Counted from the stretch's first letter, positions 1 to 15,172 are shown. The stretch is 64,000 bases of DNA from Modestobacter sp. Leaf380 (GCF_001424485.1 NZ_LMQC01000021.1:125249-189248), one strand, 5' to 3'. Program-made: numbers and translations. Notes: generated from the letters alone by a model not told the origin.

Positions 1-41
1 CAGCACGGGCCCATCTTGCCCACGCGCGGCCCCCGGGACGA

Positions 42-77
42 CGACGACCCCCGGCAGCGCGTTGCCGGGGGTCGTCG
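42..77 (-). terminator. Rho-independent-type hairpin downstream of arc
   Basis: A perfect 15-bp stem (left arm CGACGACCCCCGGCA) encloses a 6-nt loop. It sits 11 bases beyond the stop codon of the leftward arc gene. No clear U-tract follows, as is common in high-GC actinobacteria. It would isolate arc from whatever lies to its left, where proteasome genes (dop, pup, prcBA) are expected by family synteny but lie outside this window. Confidence 0.75.
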
Positions 78-88
78 GGGCCGGAGGA

Positions 89-1870
89 CTACAGGTACTG
101 GCCGGTGTTGGTGGCCGTGTCGATGGCACGGCCGGACTCGCTGCCCTTGCCGCTGATGAGCGTGCGGATGTAGACGATCCGCTCGCCCTTCTTGCCCGAG
201 ATCCGCGCCCAGTCGTCGGGGTTGGTGGTGTTCGGGAGGTCCTCGTTCTCCTTGAACTCGTCCACGCAGGCGGCGAGGAGGTGACCGACCCGCAGACCGT
301 GGCCGCCGTTCTCCAGGTGGTCCTTGATCGCCATCTTCTTCGCCCGGTCGACGATGTTCTGCAGCATCGCGCCGGAGTTGAAGTCCTTGAAGTACAGGAC
401 CTCCTTGTCCCCGTTCGCGTAGGTCACCTCGAGGAAGCGGTTCTCCTCGGTCTCGGTGTACATCCGCTCGACCGTGGACTGGATCATCCCGGCGATCGTG
501 GCCTCGCGGCTGCCGCCGTGCTCGGCCAGGTCGTCACCGTGGATGGGCAGCGTGGGCGTCAGGTACTTGGTGAAGATGTCCCGGGCGGCCTCGGCGTCGG
601 GCCGTTCGATCTTGATCTTCACGTCGAGCCGGCCGGGCCGCAGGATGGCCGGGTCGATCATGTCCTCGCGGTTGGAGGCACCGATGACGATGACGTTCTC
701 CAGGCCCTCGACGCCGTCGATCTCGCTGAGCAGCTGGGGCACGATCGTGGACTCCACGTCGGAGCTCACCCCGGTGCCGCGGGTGCGGAAGATCGAGTCC
801 ATCTCGTCGAAGAAGACGATGACGGGCGCGCCCTCGCTGGCCTTCTCCCGGGCGCGCTGGAAGACCAGCCGGATGTGCCGCTCGGTCTCCCCCACGTACT
901 TGTTCAGCAGCTCGGGGCCCTTGATGTTGAGGAAGTAGGACCGCGCGCGGGTCGCCTCCTCGGCACCGTGGGCGACGGCGATCTGCTTGGCCAGGGAGTT
1001 CGCGACCGCCTTGGCGATCAGCGTCTTCCCGCAGCCGGGCGGGCCGTAGAGCAGGATCCCCTTCGGCGGGCGCAGCTCGTAGGTCTTGAAGAGGTCCTTG
1101 TGCAGGAAGGGCATCTCCACGGCGTCCCGGATCTGCTCGATCTGCCGGGACAGTCCACCGATGTCGCCGTAGTCGATGTCGGGGACCTCCTCGAGGATGA
1201 GCTCCTCGACCTCGCTCTTGGGGATCCGCTCGTAGACGAAGCCCGAGCGCGGCTCCAGCAGCAGCGAGTCCCCGCTGCGCAGCTTCTGCTCGGTCAGGGA
1301 CTCGGCGAGCTGGACCACCCGCTCCTCGTCGGTGTGCCCGACCACCAGGGCGCGACGCGGCTGCCCCTCGACGGGCTCCAGCAGCTCCTTGAGCAGGACG
1401 ACGTCGCCGGCCTTCTCGTAACCGCGGGCCTCGACGACGTTCATCGCCTCGTTGAGCATGACCTCCATGCCGTAGGCCAGGCCCTCGGTCTCCACGGCCG
1501 GGGACACCGAGACCCGCAGCTTGCGGCCGCCGGTGAAGACGTCGACCGACCCGTCCTCGTAGCGGCCCAGGAAGACGCCGTAGCCCGAGGGGGGCTGACC
1601 GAGGCGGTCGACCTCCTCCTTGAGCTGCACCAGCTGGTCGCGGGCACCCCGCAGGGTCTCGGCGAGCTTGTCGTTGCGCTCGGACAGGAAGGCGGCGCGG
1701 CCCTCGGCCTCGGCGACGCGCTCCTCGAGCGCGCGCACCTGGCGGGGGCTGTCGGACACCTTGCGGCGGAGCAGCCCGATCTCCTCCTCGAGGTAGGAGA
1801 TCTGGCTCACCAGCGAGGCGACGTCACGCTCGCGTCGCGCTCGGAACTCGTCGGGGCCGAGACCCATCAC
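89..1870 (-). CDS. arc: Proteasome-associated AAA ATPase ARC/Mpa
   Basis: This is the ring-shaped unfoldase that recognises Pup-tagged proteins and feeds them to the 20S core particle in the cytoplasm. The 593-residue protein has the family order: an N-terminal coiled coil (about residues 15-90), two OB-like interdomains (about 95-230), then one AAA module with Walker A GPPGCGKT (276-283) and Walker B ending FFDE (about 353-356). The C-terminus is GQYL, the penultimate-tyrosine tail that docks into the proteasome alpha ring. Length and architecture are normal for the family. The trmI gene lies just upstream on the same strand, the usual actinobacterial arrangement. Methionine codons at residues 1 and 2 are both possible starts. 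Confidence 0.96.
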   Translation of the reverse strand: MMGLGPDEFRARRERDVASLVSQISYLEEEIGLLRRKVSDSPRQVRALEERVAEAEGRAAFLSERNDKLAETLRGARDQLVQLKEEVDRLGQPPSGYGVFLGRYEDGSVDVFTGGRKLRVSVSPAVETEGLAYGMEVMLNEAMNVVEARGYEKAGDVVLLKELLEPVEGQPRRALVVGHTDEERVVQLAESLTEQKLRSGDSLLLEPRSGFVYERIPKSEVEELILEEVPDIDYGDIGGLSRQIEQIRDAVEMPFLHKDLFKTYELRPPKGILLYGPPGCGKTLIAKAVANSLAKQIAVAHGAEEATRARSYFLNIKGPELLNKYVGETERHIRLVFQRAREKASEGAPVIVFFDEMDSIFRTRGTGVSSDVESTIVPQLLSEIDGVEGLENVIVIGASNREDMIDPAILRPGRLDVKIKIERPDAEAARDIFTKYLTPTLPIHGDDLAEHGGSREATIAGMIQSTVERMYTETEENRFLEVTYANGDKEVLYFKDFNSGAMLQNIVDRAKKMAIKDHLENGGHGLRVGHLLAACVDEFKENEDLPNTTNPDDWARISGKKGERIVYIRTLISGKGSESGRAIDTATNTGQYL

Positions 1871-1995
1871 GCACCTCCGGACACATCAGTGGAGCCGAGC
1901 CGCCACTGTATCCACGGGGTACGACAGCGCGCCGCGCGTGGACGGCGGGTCCGTGACGACTGGACGTCGCCGGGTCCCACCGGCCCCACCCGGCC

Positions 1996-3036
<1,041 letters not shown>

Positions 3037-3050
3037 TCACACCCCCGCCC

Positions 3051-3056
3051 TACCGT
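3051..3056 (+). promoter_or_regulatory. Putative -10 element, leaderless start of RecB-type nuclease gene
   Basis: TACCGT ends 7 bases before the ATG at 3064 with no ribosome binding site between. This favours the ATG over the GTG at 3055, which would overlap the hexamer. Confidence 0.4.
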
Positions 3057-3063
3057 GGTGGCC

Positions 3064-3999
3064 ATGACGACGACCGAGCTCCAGCGGACCGTCACCGACG
3101 CCGGACCGGGCGCGGCGGGCCCCCTGGGCGAGCCCCGGGCGACGTCGGCGGAGACCGGGCCGCGGCGCCCCTCGCTGTCGCCCTCGCGGGCGGCGGACTT
3201 CAGGACCTGCCCGCTGCTCTACCGCTTCCGCACCATCGACCGGCTGCCGGAGAAGAAGTCCCGCGCCGCGGTGCGGGGCACCCTGGTGCACACGGTCCTG
3301 GAGCGCCTCTACGACCTCCCGCCCGACGGCCGCACGGTCGCCGCCGCGCAGGAGCTGGTGGCCCCGGCGTGGGCCGAGCTGTCCCAGGAGCCGGGCGTGG
3401 CCGAGCTGTTCGCCGGCGAGGCGGCCGGTGACCTGGAGGGCTGGCTGGCCTCGGCCGGCACCCTGGTGGAGACCTACTTCCGGGTGGAGGACCCGACCCG
3501 CATCCGGCCCGAGGGCCGCGAGGAGCTGGTGGAGGTCACCCTGCCCGACGGTCTCCTGCTGCGCGGCTTCGTCGACCGCGTGGACGTCGCCCGCAACGGC
3601 GCCCTGCGGGTCGTGGACTACAAGACCGGCGGCATGCCGCGGGAGGCGTTCGAGGGCAAGGCGCTGTTCCAGATGAAGTTCTACGCACTGGTGCTGTGGC
3701 GCACCCGTGGCGTGGTCGCCGCCCAGCTCAAGCTGATCTACCTCAAGGACGGCGACGTCCTCACCTACGCCCCCGACGAGGCGGAGCTGCTGCGCTTCGA
3801 GCGCACCCTGAAGGCCATCTGGGCGGCCATCGCCCAGGCCGTGCAAACCGGGGACTTCCGGCCCAACAAGAACCGGCTGTGCGGCTGGTGCGACCACCAG
3901 GCCCTCTGCCCGTCCTTCGGCGGGACGCCACCGCCGTTCCCCGCCGAGGCCGCAGCGGCCGCCGGCTGGCGGACGGCCCTCCCGGTGACCGTGGTCTGA
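3064..3999 (+). CDS. RecB family exonuclease-like PD-(D/E)XK protein
   Basis: This is a stand-alone nuclease-domain protein of the RecB/Cas4/AddB-like superfamily, found in actinobacteria beside trmI and arc. After a disordered start come SPSRAADFRTCPLLYRF, in which a cysteine precedes the nuclease fold, then GTLVHTVLERLY, the catalytic region GFVDRVDV and VVDYKTG (the D...xxK signature), and the terminal cysteine motif CGWCDHQALC. The single upstream Cys plus the three C-terminal Cys match the iron-sulfur-cluster nucleases of this superfamily. The natural substrate is unknown; a DNA-repair role is inferred. The gene is divergent from trmI with about 90 bp between, so the promoters are back to back. 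Confidence 0.85.
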   Translation: MTTTELQRTVTDAGPGAAGPLGEPRATSAETGPRRPSLSPSRAADFRTCPLLYRFRTIDRLPEKKSRAAVRGTLVHTVLERLYDLPPDGRTVAAAQELVAPAWAELSQEPGVAELFAGEAAGDLEGWLASAGTLVETYFRVEDPTRIRPEGREELVEVTLPDGLLLRGFVDRVDVARNGALRVVDYKTGGMPREAFEGKALFQMKFYALVLWRTRGVVAAQLKLIYLKDGDVLTYAPDEAELLRFERTLKAIWAAIAQAVQTGDFRPNKNRLCGWCDHQALCPSFGGTPPPFPAEAAAAAGWRTALPVTVV

Positions 4000-4009
4000 G
4001 GTCCTGTGG

Positions 4010-4685
4010 TCAGGCCCGGACCGGGTGCGGCAGCGCGGCCAGATCGGCGGGGGTCACGCCCGCCAGGGTGGAGGCCACGGTGAGGCCGGGTTCGGCGGGG
4101 AGCACCTGACCGGCGGGCACGCCGAGCACCCGGCACCCGGCGTCCAGCCCGGCCCGGCTGCCGGTCAGGGAGTCCTCCACGACCACGCAGTCCGACGGCC
4201 CCAGCCCGAGCGCCGTCATCGCCTGCAGGTAGGGCGCCGGGTCGGGCTTGCGGGCCGGCACCTCGTCGCCGCACACCACGACCTCGAAGGGCTCGGTGCC
4301 CAGGTCCGGGCGCAGGTGGCCCAGCACGTGGGTGACCAGGGCCCGGGGTGTGGTCGTCACCAGGGCGGTGCGCACGCCGCCGTCCAGGCAGGCCAGCAGC
4401 AGCTCGCGGGCGCCCGGCTGCCAGGTGACCGAGCCGGCCATCAGCTGCTCGACGCGGTCGACCACCCAGCGGTGGTCCCCGGCGCTCTGCTCGGGGGTGC
4501 GGCTGACCCCGACGGCGGCCCGGACGATCGCCATCGCGCCGTCCAGGTCGACGCCGGCGGTGGCTGCCAGCGCCTCGGGGCCGACCGTCGTCCCCCAGCC
4601 GGCCGCCAGCTCGACGAGCGCTGCGTCCCAGTACTGCTCGGTGGCCAGCAGCGTCCCGTCCATGTCGAACAGGACGGCTCTCGGC

Positions 4686-4693
<8 letters not shown>
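4010..4693 (-). CDS. HAD-superfamily phosphatase
   Basis: This is a haloacid-dehalogenase-type hydrolase of about 227 residues. Motif I is FDMDGTLL, giving the nucleophile Asp and acid/base Asp. The helical cap follows (about residues 20-90), then the motif II Thr (VTTTPRAL) and a KPDPAPYL segment carrying the motif III lysine. [12 protein letters not shown] supplies the motif IV acids. It belongs to the beta-phosphoglucomutase/phosphatase-like branch; the substrate cannot be read from the sequence. Its ATG overlaps the end of metH by 8 bases, so it is probably translated from the metH message. Confidence 0.88.
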
Positions 4694-8495
<3,802 letters not shown>

Positions 8496-8674
8496 GGGAG
8501 TCCTCAGAAGTCGGTTCAGCTGGGAGTGCTGGGGTCGACCAGCGTCCGGCGGGCTCGCCTTCGCCCCGGGCCTCGTCGGACCGGGGTGCGTCCATCCTCC
8601 CATCCCGGCGCCACTCCCCCGGTCCCCGGCCGTCCCCGCGCGCCGCCCACGGCCGTCGGGGCGCCCACGCGACG

Positions 8675-8680
8675 TAGGCT
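8675..8680 (+). promoter_or_regulatory. Putative -10 element, leaderless start of PAC2 gene
   Basis: TAGGCT ends 7 bases before the GTG start and no Shine-Dalgarno sequence lies between them. The same hexamer stands at the same distance before trmI and before the histidine phosphatase gene. Confidence 0.5.
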
Positions 8681-8687
8681 CGGACGG

Positions 8688-9554
8688 GTGATCGACCCGA
8701 CGTCCCGTGCCGACGACCTGCCGGAGCTCATCGACCCCGTGGTCGTGGTGGCCTTCGAGGGCTGGAACGACGCCGGGGACGCCGCGACCGGCGCACTCGA
8801 GCACCTCGAGCTCATCTGGGACGCCGAGCCGCTGGCCGCCCTGGACCCCGAGGACTACTACGACTTCCAGGTCAACCGGCCCCAGGTGTCCCTCGTCGAC
8901 GGCGTCAGCCGCAAGATCGAGTGGCCGACGACCCGCATCTCGGTGTGCCGACCGCCGGACTCCGACCGGCACGTCGTGCTGGTCCGCGGCATCGAGCCGA
9001 ACATGCGCTGGCGGTCCTTCTGCGCCGAGCTGATCGCGATCCTCACCGAGCTCGACGTCAGCACGGTGGTCGGCCTCGGCGCGCTGCTGGCCGACACCCC
9101 GCACACCCGGCCCACCCCGGTGAGCGGCTCGGCCTACGACACCGAGACCGCCCACAAGTGGGGGCTGGAGACGTCGACCTACGAGGGCCCCACCGGCATC
9201 CTGGGCGTCTTCCAGGACGCCTGCGTGCAGGCCGGGCTGCCCTCGGTCAGCTTCTGGGCCGCCGTCCCGCACTACGTCTCCCAGCCCCCCTCGCCGCGGG
9301 CCACCGTCGCGCTGCTGCAGCGCGTGGAGGAGGTCCTCGAGCTCACCGTGCCGATGGGCGTGCTGCCCGAGCAGGCCGACGACTGGGTGAAGACCGTCGA
9401 CGAGATGGCCCAGGAGGACGAGGAGGTCGTCGAGTACGTCCGCAACCTCGAGGAGCGGGCCACCGAGAGCGACCTGTCCCAGGCCAACGGCGACCAGATC
9501 GCCCGCGAGTTCGAGCGCTACCTCAAGCGCCGCGGCACCGCCGGCGGCGCCTGA
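8688..9554 (+). CDS. PAC2 family protein
   Basis: This 288-residue cytoplasmic protein belongs to the PAC2 (proteasome assembly chaperone 2-like) superfamily that is conserved across actinobacteria. Its molecular role in bacteria is not established. It opens with the characteristic [20 protein letters not shown] and has an acidic C-terminal helix rich in Glu (about residues 230-270). The GTG start is chosen because the family similarity begins directly after it and a TAGGCT hexamer lies 7 bases upstream. The gene is divergent from metH and convergent with the HD phosphohydrolase gene, with only 5 bases between the stops. Confidence 0.9.
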   Translation: MIDPTSRADDLPELIDPVVVVAFEGWNDAGDAATGALEHLELIWDAEPLAALDPEDYYDFQVNRPQVSLVDGVSRKIEWPTTRISVCRPPDSDRHVVLVRGIEPNMRWRSFCAELIAILTELDVSTVVGLGALLADTPHTRPTPVSGSAYDTETAHKWGLETSTYEGPTGILGVFQDACVQAGLPSVSFWAAVPHYVSQPPSPRATVALLQRVEEVLELTVPMGVLPEQADDWVKTVDEMAQEDEEVVEYVRNLEERATESDLSQANGDQIAREFERYLKRRGTAGGA

Positions 9555-9559
9555 GCCCC

Positions 9560-10594
9560 TCAGGGCAGCAGGGGCGTCATCCGGCTGGTGGCGTCGCCGT
9601 CGAACAGGCGGTCGTGCATGGCCAGGGCGTACCGGTCGGTCATCCCCGACACGTGGTCCACGACCTGGGTGACCAGGTCGGCCTCGGTGTCCCGGTAGGT
9701 GGCCGGGATCTGCTCGGGGTGGGCCAGGTGGTGGTCCACCAGCCGGCGGATGACGTCGATGGCCACGTGCTTCTGCCCGGCCGCGGTCGAAGACTCGTAG
9801 ACCCGCTCGAACATGAACGTCCGCAGCTCGTGCATGGCCTCCAGCGCGTCGGCCTGCATGACGACCGCCCCCGCGGTGTTCGACGCCGACAAGCTGCCGT
9901 CGACGACGGCGTCGATCATCGCCCCGACCATGGCGCTGCCCGGCTCGCCGAAGACGGCGCGGGCCCGCCGGGGCAGGTCGCCGGGCCGCAGCACCCCGGC
10001 CCGGACGGCGTCCAGCGCGTCGTGGGACAGGTAGCCGATGCGGTCGGCGTAGCGGACGCACTCGCCCTCGCGGGTCGCCGGCGGCGGGCTGATCTTCCAG
10101 CTGTGCGCGCGGACGCCGTCCCGGACCTCCCACGTCAGGTTGAGGTCCTCGAGCACCTCCACGATCCGCACGCCCTGCGCGGCGTGGTGCCAGCCGCCGG
10201 GGACGTAGGGCTCCAGCGCGTCCTCGCCGATGTGGCCGAACGGGGAGTGCCCGACGTCGTGGGCCAACGCGATCGCCTCGGCGAGGGTCTCGTTGAGGCT
10301 CAGCGCGGCGGCCAGTGACCGGGCCACCTGGGTGACCTGGAGGGTGTGGGTGAGCCGGGTGACGAAGTGGTCGCCGTCGGGGTGCAGGAAGACCTGGGTC
10401 TTGTGCTTGAGCCGGCGGAAGGCCTTGGCGTGCAGGATCCGGTCCCGGTCCCGCTCGTACGCCGTCCGCAGCGGGTCCTCGGCCTCGTTCCGGGCCCGGC
10501 CGCGGGTCGCCGTGGACCGCGCCGCGGCCGGTGCCAGGTCGGCCTCGGCGCGCTCGCGGGCCAGCCGGTCGCTGAGCCGGAACGGGGTGGTCAC
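9560..10594 (-). CDS. HD-domain dNTP triphosphohydrolase (dGTPase-like)
   Basis: The protein is predicted to hydrolyse deoxynucleoside triphosphates to the deoxynucleoside and triphosphate. HD-superfamily metal ligands are visible: His in RLTHTLQV, the HD pair in [13 protein letters not shown], and a later Asp in [13 protein letters not shown]. Substrate-pocket residues typical of dGTPase-like proteins ([21 protein letters not shown]) precede them. At 344 residues it is shorter than the roughly 420-residue actinobacterial Dgt encoded near dnaG, so it may be a second paralogue. The GTG start lies 5 bases after the mshC stop, so the two genes are probably cotranscribed. Confidence 0.88.
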   Translation of the reverse strand: MTTPFRLSDRLARERAEADLAPAAARSTATRGRARNEAEDPLRTAYERDRDRILHAKAFRRLKHKTQVFLHPDGDHFVTRLTHTLQVTQVARSLAAALSLNETLAEAIALAHDVGHSPFGHIGEDALEPYVPGGWHHAAQGVRIVEVLEDLNLTWEVRDGVRAHSWKISPPPATREGECVRYADRIGYLSHDALDAVRAGVLRPGDLPRRARAVFGEPGSAMVGAMIDAVVDGSLSASNTAGAVVMQADALEAMHELRTFMFERVYESSTAAGQKHVAIDVIRRLVDHHLAHPEQIPATYRDTEADLVTQVVDHVSGMTDRYALAMHDRLFDGDATSRMTPLLP

Positions 10595-10598
10595 CGGA

Positions 10599-11846
10599 TC
10601 AGAGGGCGATGCCGAGCAGCGCGTCCACGGCGTCGCGGACGACGGCGGGGGCCTGCTCCTCGAGCTCGGGGGCGGTGTCCCCGGCGAGCGTGGCGGCCGC
10701 CCAGGCGTCGACCGCGGCGATCGCGCCGGGTGAGTCCAGGTCGTCGGTGAGCCGCTCGCGCAGCGTGGTCAGCAGCGGGGCGGCCGGGGCGCCGGACTCG
10801 CGCTCGACGGCCTCGCGCCAGGTGGCCAGCCGGTCCTGCGCGGCGGTGAGCAGGTCCCCGGTCCAGGCCCGGTCGGTGCGGTAGTGCCCGGACAGCAGGG
10901 CCAGCCGGATGGCCATCGGGTCCACGCCGTCGCCACGCAGCCGGGAGACGAAGACCAGGTTGCCCCGGCTCTTGCTCATCTTCTCCCCGTCCAGGCCGAT
11001 CATCGCCGCGTGCACGTAGGCCTGGGCGAAGGGCTTGGTGCCGGTGAGCGCCTCGGCGTGCACGGCGGAGAACTCGTGGTGCGGGAAGACCAGGTCGCTG
11101 CCGCCGGCCTGGACGTCGAACCCCATGCCGACGGTGCCCAGCGCGATGGAGGCGCACTCGACGTGCCAGCCGGGGCGGCCGGCCACGCCCTGCGGGCCGG
11201 GCCAGGACGGCTCGCCCTCGCGGGCACCGCGCCACAGCAGCGGGTCCAGCCGGTTGCGCTTGCCCGGGCGGTCGGGGTCTCCCCCGCGCTCGGCGGACAG
11301 CCGCAGCATCGTCTCCTCGTCGTAGCCGCTCTCGCTGCCGAACCCGGGGGCCTGGCTCACGTCGTGGTAGACGTCACCGGTGCCGTCCTCGAGGGTGTAG
11401 GCCAGTCCCGCGGTCTGCAGGTCCTCGACGTGGGCCACGATCTGCGGGATCGCCTCGACGGCGCCCACGTAGTCCTCGGGCGGCAGCACGCGCAGGGCGG
11501 TCATGTCCTCCCGGAAGAGCGCGGTCTCCCGCATGCCCAGCACGATCCAGTCCTCGCCGTCCCGGTCTGCCCGCTCGAAGAGCGGGTCGTCGACGTCGGT
11601 GACGTTCTGCACGTAGTGCACCGCGTGCCCCAGGTCGCGCCACACCCGGTTGACCAGGTCGAAGGCCAGGTAGGTGGCGGCGTGGCCGAGGTGGGTGGCG
11701 TCGTAGGGCGTGATGCCGCAGACGTACATCCGCGCGGTGGTGTCCGGGGCGGTGGGGACGACCTCGCCGCGGGCGGTGTCGTGGAGCCGCAGGGCGGGAC
11801 CGCGCCCGGGGACCGAGGGCAGGAGGGGGGCGGGCCAGCTGAGCAC
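10599..11846 (-). CDS. mshC: L-cysteine:1D-myo-inositol 2-amino-2-deoxy-alpha-D-glucopyranoside ligase
   Basis: MshC performs the ATP-dependent ligation of cysteine to glucosaminyl-inositol in mycothiol biosynthesis, the actinobacterial counterpart of glutathione. It resembles cysteinyl-tRNA synthetase. The HIGH-like motif is HLGHA, the KMSKS motif is KMSKS in [10 protein letters not shown], and the zinc-site region includes [14 protein letters not shown]. The 415-residue length fits MshC rather than full-length CysS. The longer open frame upstream is discounted: the chosen GTG starts VLSWPAP, the usual MshC opening, and has TACCCT 6 bases before it. The neighbours are the usual actinobacterial ones (SCO1664 family, DUF3090, uppP). 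Confidence 0.95.
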   Translation of the reverse strand: MLSWPAPLLPSVPGRGPALRLHDTARGEVVPTAPDTTARMYVCGITPYDATHLGHAATYLAFDLVNRVWRDLGHAVHYVQNVTDVDDPLFERADRDGEDWIVLGMRETALFREDMTALRVLPPEDYVGAVEAIPQIVAHVEDLQTAGLAYTLEDGTGDVYHDVSQAPGFGSESGYDEETMLRLSAERGGDPDRPGKRNRLDPLLWRGAREGEPSWPGPQGVAGRPGWHVECASIALGTVGMGFDVQAGGSDLVFPHHEFSAVHAEALTGTKPFAQAYVHAAMIGLDGEKMSKSRGNLVFVSRLRGDGVDPMAIRLALLSGHYRTDRAWTGDLLTAAQDRLATWREAVERESGAPAAPLLTTLRERLTDDLDSPGAIAAVDAWAAATLAGDTAPELEEQAPAVVRDAVDALLGIAL

Positions 11847-11852
11847 GCACCG

Positions 11853-11858
11853 AGGGTA
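11853..11858 (-). promoter_or_regulatory. Putative -10 element, leaderless start of mshC
   Basis: TACCCT on the minus strand ends 6 bases before the GTG start of mshC, with no ribosome binding site between. It suggests mshC has its own promoter inside the long leftward gene run. Confidence 0.4.
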
Positions 11859-11991
11859 GTTGTGGGGTCCGACGGTCCCTGCTCCGGTCCGGCTGGCTGC
11901 GCGGTCGCACCCCAGGTGCGCGCCAGGGCCGCCCCGCCCGCCTGGTGGGCGGCCTGGACGCGCACCCACGTCCCTGGCGCGCGCCCTCAGC

Positions 11992-12939
11992 TCAGAACGG
12001 CGGCCAGGGCAGCGCGGGCCAGTCGCCGCTGGGCTCGGGGTGGCGCCCGGTGCGCAGCAGGTCCGCCACCCGCTGCTGGGTGCGGCGGACCTCGCGGCGG
12101 GTCAGGTGCTCGTGCAGCTGCTCGCCCAGGTCGCCCATGAGCTGCTCCTGCAGCCGGGTGAGGACCTCGACGGCCTCCTCGGTGAGCGGCTTGCCGGCCC
12201 AGCGCCACAGCAGGGTGCGCAGCTTGGGGTCGGCGGAGAAGCAGATGCCGTGGTCGACGCCGTACACGTGGCCGTCGGCCATCGGGATCATGTGGCCGCC
12301 CTTGCGGTCGGCGTTGTTCACCACGGCGTCGAAGACGGCCATCCGGCGCAGCTCGGGGACATCGGCCTTCACGAAGCGGGTCAGCTCGACCTCGGGGTCG
12401 CCGTTCTGCCAGAGCTGCACCATGCCGTGGCCGAAGGGCCCGTCGCGCAGCACCGTGGGCGGCACGACCCGCCAGCCGGTGGCCTCCGACACCAGGTAGG
12501 CGCTGATCTCACGGCCGGCCAGCGTGCCGTCGGGGAAGTCCCACAGCGGCCGCTCGCCGGCGACCGGCTTGTAGACGCACTCCCCGGCCAGCTCGTCGGT
12601 GCGGATGGCCCCGATCAGGGTCACGTTGCTGGCGTCGAGCAGCCGCCCCTCGAGGTCCAGGACGCCGTCGCGCAGCAGGGTCTGCGCCTCGGCGTCGTCG
12701 GCGGGGCGGCGGCGGTCGCCGTGGTCGAAGCCCAGGGTGTCCAGGCTGCGGGTGCCGTCGTCGGCGTCCTCGTCGTCCGGCTCGTCGTCGTCGGGCTCGA
12801 ACTCGTCGTCCAGGTCGCCGTCGAGGAAGGCGTCCACCAGCTCGTCCCCGGTCCGGTCGGCGCCCTCGGCGCTGCTCAGCGCCGGTACCCGTTCTGCCGC
12901 GGGCAGACGTGACCGGCGGGGTCCAGCGGCATGGAGCAC
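11992..12939 (-). CDS. SCO1664 family protein (phosphatidylinositol-kinase-like fold)
   Basis: This is an actinobacteria-conserved family distantly related to PI3/PI4 kinases; the activity is undetermined. The conserved part begins near residue 85 ([18 protein letters not shown]) and includes [17 protein letters not shown], resembling an ATP-anchoring lysine, and [11 protein letters not shown], resembling the catalytic loop with an Asp-Arg pair. Roughly the first 70 residues are extremely acidic (runs such as [13 protein letters not shown]). The start is uncertain: this ATG overlaps the DUF3090 gene by 64 bases, and an in-frame GTG near 12843 would remove the overlap. Translational coupling to DUF3090 is likely either way. 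Confidence 0.85.
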   Translation of the reverse strand: MLHAAGPRRSRLPAAERVPALSSAEGADRTGDELVDAFLDGDLDDEFEPDDDEPDDEDADDGTRSLDTLGFDHGDRRRPADDAEAQTLLRDGVLDLEGRLLDASNVTLIGAIRTDELAGECVYKPVAGERPLWDFPDGTLAGREISAYLVSEATGWRVVPPTVLRDGPFGHGMVQLWQNGDPEVELTRFVKADVPELRRMAVFDAVVNNADRKGGHMIPMADGHVYGVDHGICFSADPKLRTLLWRWAGKPLTEEAVEVLTRLQEQLMGDLGEQLHEHLTRREVRRTQQRVADLLRTGRHPEPSGDWPALPWPPF

Positions 12940-13427
12940 AGCGGGCAGGCCGGGCGGCCGGCGGAGATGACCCGACGGGCGCGGGCGATGAAGGAGCGTG
13001 CGGCGGCCGGGGTGATGGTGACCCGCAGGGCGTCGGGGCCCTCGTCGGAGTCGGACAGGATCGCGTCCTCGTCGATGGGCTCCTCGCCGGCGGCCACGGC
13101 CTCCACGACGACGGCCTCGGCGTCGCCGTCCCAGGCCAGGCCCATGGCAGCGACCCGGAACTCCTCGTCCACCGGGGCGGTGAGCGGGTCCAGGTCGTCG
13201 ACGTCGGCGTCCGGGGGGACGACGGTGGTCGCCCGGGTGGCGATCTCGTCGAGGAGCTCGCTCATCCGCTCGGCGAGCACCGAGACCTGGGTCTTCTCCA
13301 GGGCGACCGACACGACCCGGCCGGCCTCGTCGGCGGCCTGCAGGTAGAAGGTGCGGTCGCCGGGCTGGCCGACGGTCCCCGCGACGAAACGGGAGGGGCG
13401 GTCGAAGTGGAACACCTGGCGTGGCAC
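12876..13427 (-). CDS. DUF3090 family protein
   Basis: This is a 183-residue actinobacterial protein of unknown function, almost always encoded with the SCO1664-family gene and mshC. It begins PRQVFHFDRPSRFVAGTVG and ends with a zinc-ribbon-like tail in which CPLC and a later single Cys precede NGYRR. Both ends are diagnostic of the family. The GTG start has TAACCT 7 bases upstream and no Shine-Dalgarno sequence. Its 3-prime end overlaps the 5-prime end of the SCO1664-family gene. A shared role of the two proteins is inferred from their constant linkage. Confidence 0.93.
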   Translation of the reverse strand: MPRQVFHFDRPSRFVAGTVGQPGDRTFYLQAADEAGRVVSVALEKTQVSVLAERMSELLDEIATRATTVVPPDADVDDLDPLTAPVDEEFRVAAMGLAWDGDAEAVVVEAVAAGEEPIDEDAILSDSDEGPDALRVTITPAAARSFIARARRVISAGRPACPLCSMPLDPAGHVCPRQNGYRR

Positions 13428-13434
13428 GGCGACG

Positions 13435-13440
13435 AGGTTA
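13435..13440 (-). promoter_or_regulatory. Putative -10 element, leaderless start of DUF3090 gene
   Basis: TAACCT on the minus strand ends 7 bases before the GTG start of the DUF3090 gene. The 57-base gap to the upstream histidine phosphatase gene leaves room for a separate promoter. Confidence 0.45.
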
Positions 13441-13484
13441 CGCGCCGGGAGCCCGGGTGGCCCTGCCGTCAGACCGTGCTGCCC

Positions 13485-14186
13485 TCAGACCGTGCTGCCG
13501 GCACCGCCGCCGACGACGGCGTCGGAGGAGGCCTTGCGGCGTCGTCCCGGCTTCTTCTTCGGAGGGATGAGCGCGCTGACGTCGCCGCCGCTGTCGTTGA
13601 CCCGCAGCACGAAGGGCCGGGTCTCGGTGTAGCTGACCACCGAGATCGACGCCGGGTCGGCGACGATGCGCTGGAACTGGTCCAGGTGCATGCCGTAGGC
13701 GTCGGCCAGGATCGCCTTGATCACGTCACCGTGGGTGCAGGCCAGCCAGACGGCGTCCGGGCCCAGCCGGGCGTTCCACTCCCGGACGGCGGCGACGGCG
13801 CGGGCCTGCGTCTGTGCCAGCCCCTCGCCCTCGGGGCCGGGGAAGACCGCGGCGGAGGGGTGCTGCTGCACGACCTTCCACAGCGGCTCCTTGAGCAGGT
13901 CCTTGATCGGCTTGCCGGTCCAGTCGCCGTAGCGGCACTCGCCGAGCCGGTCGTCGGTCTGCAGCTGCAGCTCGCGGCCGGCCAGCACCGCGCCGGCGGT
14001 CTGCTGGCAGCGCTCCAGCGGGCTGGAGACGACGGCGGCCAGCGGGACCGACGCCAGCCGCTCCCCCACCGCCCGCACCTGGGCCTGCCCGGTCTCGTCC
14101 AGCTGCACGCCGGGGGTCCAGCCGGCCAGGAGACCCGAGGCGTTGGCCGTCGTCCGGCCGTGCCGCAGGAGGATCACGGTGGTCAC
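13485..14186 (-). CDS. Histidine phosphatase family protein (MSMEG_4193-like)
   Basis: The product is a cytoplasmic phosphoglycerate-mutase-like phosphatase. The catalytic core is LLRHGRTTAN, giving the RHG phospho-acceptor, followed by SSPLERCQQTA, the acid/base Glu region in ECRYGDWTG, and the second histidine in LACTHGDVIKA. A basic low-complexity tail follows (KKKPGRRRKAS). The substrate is unknown. The annotated GTG opens VTTVILLRHG and has TAGGCT 7 bases upstream; the 14 extra codons further upstream are not family-like. It lies between uppP and DUF3090, the usual actinobacterial order. Confidence 0.92.
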   Translation of the reverse strand: MTTVILLRHGRTTANASGLLAGWTPGVQLDETGQAQVRAVGERLASVPLAAVVSSPLERCQQTAGAVLAGRELQLQTDDRLGECRYGDWTGKPIKDLLKEPLWKVVQQHPSAAVFPGPEGEGLAQTQARAVAAVREWNARLGPDAVWLACTHGDVIKAILADAYGMHLDQFQRIVADPASISVVSYTETRPFVLRVNDSGGDVSALIPPKKKPGRRRKASSDAVVGGGAGSTV

Positions 14187-14193
14187 GACACCG

Positions 14194-14199
14194 AGCCTA
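14194..14199 (-). promoter_or_regulatory. Putative -10 element, leaderless start of histidine phosphatase gene
   Basis: TAGGCT on the minus strand ends 7 bases before the GTG start. It lies in the 19-base gap after the uppP stop codon. Confidence 0.45.
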
Positions 14200-14205
14200 G
14201 GCGCC

Positions 14206-15036
14206 TCAGGGGGTGAGGACGCCGGCACCGACGAGGGCGAGCAGGGCCAGGCCCAGCACGATCCGGTAGACGACGAACGGCGTGAACGTGCCGCGCTCGA
14301 GGTAGCGCAGCAGCCAGGCGATGACGGCCAGACCCACGCCGAAGGCGATGACGGTGGCCAGCAGCGTCGGGCCCCAGGAGATCGGGGTGCCCTCGGTGCC
14401 GCCGCCCAGGGCGTCGTAGGCCTGGTAGAAGCCCGAACCCAGGACGGCGGGGATGGCCAGCAGGAAGGAGTAGCGGGCGGCCGCGGCGCGGGAGTAGCCC
14501 AGGAAGAGGCCCATGGTGATCGTGCCGCCGGAGCGGGAGACGCCGGGGATGAGCGCCGCGGCCTGGGCCAGGCCGTAGAGGACGCCGTGCTTGACGGTCA
14601 GGTCGGTGAGCTGGCGCTGCTTGCTGCCGATCCGGTCGGCCAGGAAGAGCACCAGGGAGAACACGACCAGCGCGATGGCGATGATCCGCAGGTCGCGGAA
14701 CGTGGTCTCGATCTGGTCCTGGAACAGCAGCCCGAGGACGACGATCGGGACCGACCCGATGATGATCAGCCAGCCCATCCGGGCGTCGGGGTCCGAGCGC
14801 AGCGAGCGGTCCCGCAGCGACAGCACCCAGGTGCGGATGATCCGCCAGATGTCGTGCCGGAAGTAGAGGAGCACCGCGATCTCGGTGCCGATCTGGGTGA
14901 TGGCGGTGAACGCCGCGCCCGGGTCGTCCCAGCCGAAGGCGGCACCGACGACGCGCAGGTGCGCGCTGGAGGAGATCGGCAGGAACTCCGTCAGGCCCTG
15001 CACCAGGCCCAGGACGACGGCTTCGATCCAGCCCAC
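14206..15036 (-). CDS. uppP: Undecaprenyl-diphosphatase UppP (BacA)
   Basis: This integral membrane enzyme dephosphorylates undecaprenyl diphosphate to recycle the lipid carrier of cell-wall synthesis. The protein has 276 residues with about eight hydrophobic segments. It shows the family signatures [14 protein letters not shown] near residue 15 and [10 protein letters not shown] near 165, which contribute the active site at the membrane surface. Length is normal. The GTG start gives the usual [14 protein letters not shown] opening. It is first in the leftward run and diverges from the aldo/keto reductase gene across about 150 bp. Confidence 0.96.
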   Translation of the reverse strand: MGWIEAVVLGLVQGLTEFLPISSSAHLRVVGAAFGWDDPGAAFTAITQIGTEIAVLLYFRHDIWRIIRTWVLSLRDRSLRSDPDARMGWLIIIGSVPIVVLGLLFQDQIETTFRDLRIIAIALVVFSLVLFLADRIGSKQRQLTDLTVKHGVLYGLAQAAALIPGVSRSGGTITMGLFLGYSRAAAARYSFLLAIPAVLGSGFYQAYDALGGGTEGTPISWGPTLLATVIAFGVGLAVIAWLLRYLERGTFTPFVVYRIVLGLALLALVGAGVLTP

Positions 15037-15172
15037 GGCTCAGACCCGCCCGGTGCGGGAGGTGGACGGGGGACGGCAGGCAGACGCGGGCACGGAAGCG
15101 ACCCTAGGGCGGCGGGCTGGGTCCGCAGCGCCGTCGGGCCGGGTGTCGCCGAGCGCGCCGCGGGCACGCCGG

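Noticed and set aside
8496-8687. Cobalamin or SAM riboswitch upstream of metH
   Set aside because: No B12-box, conserved core or long paired leader was recognised in the 192-base divergent region.
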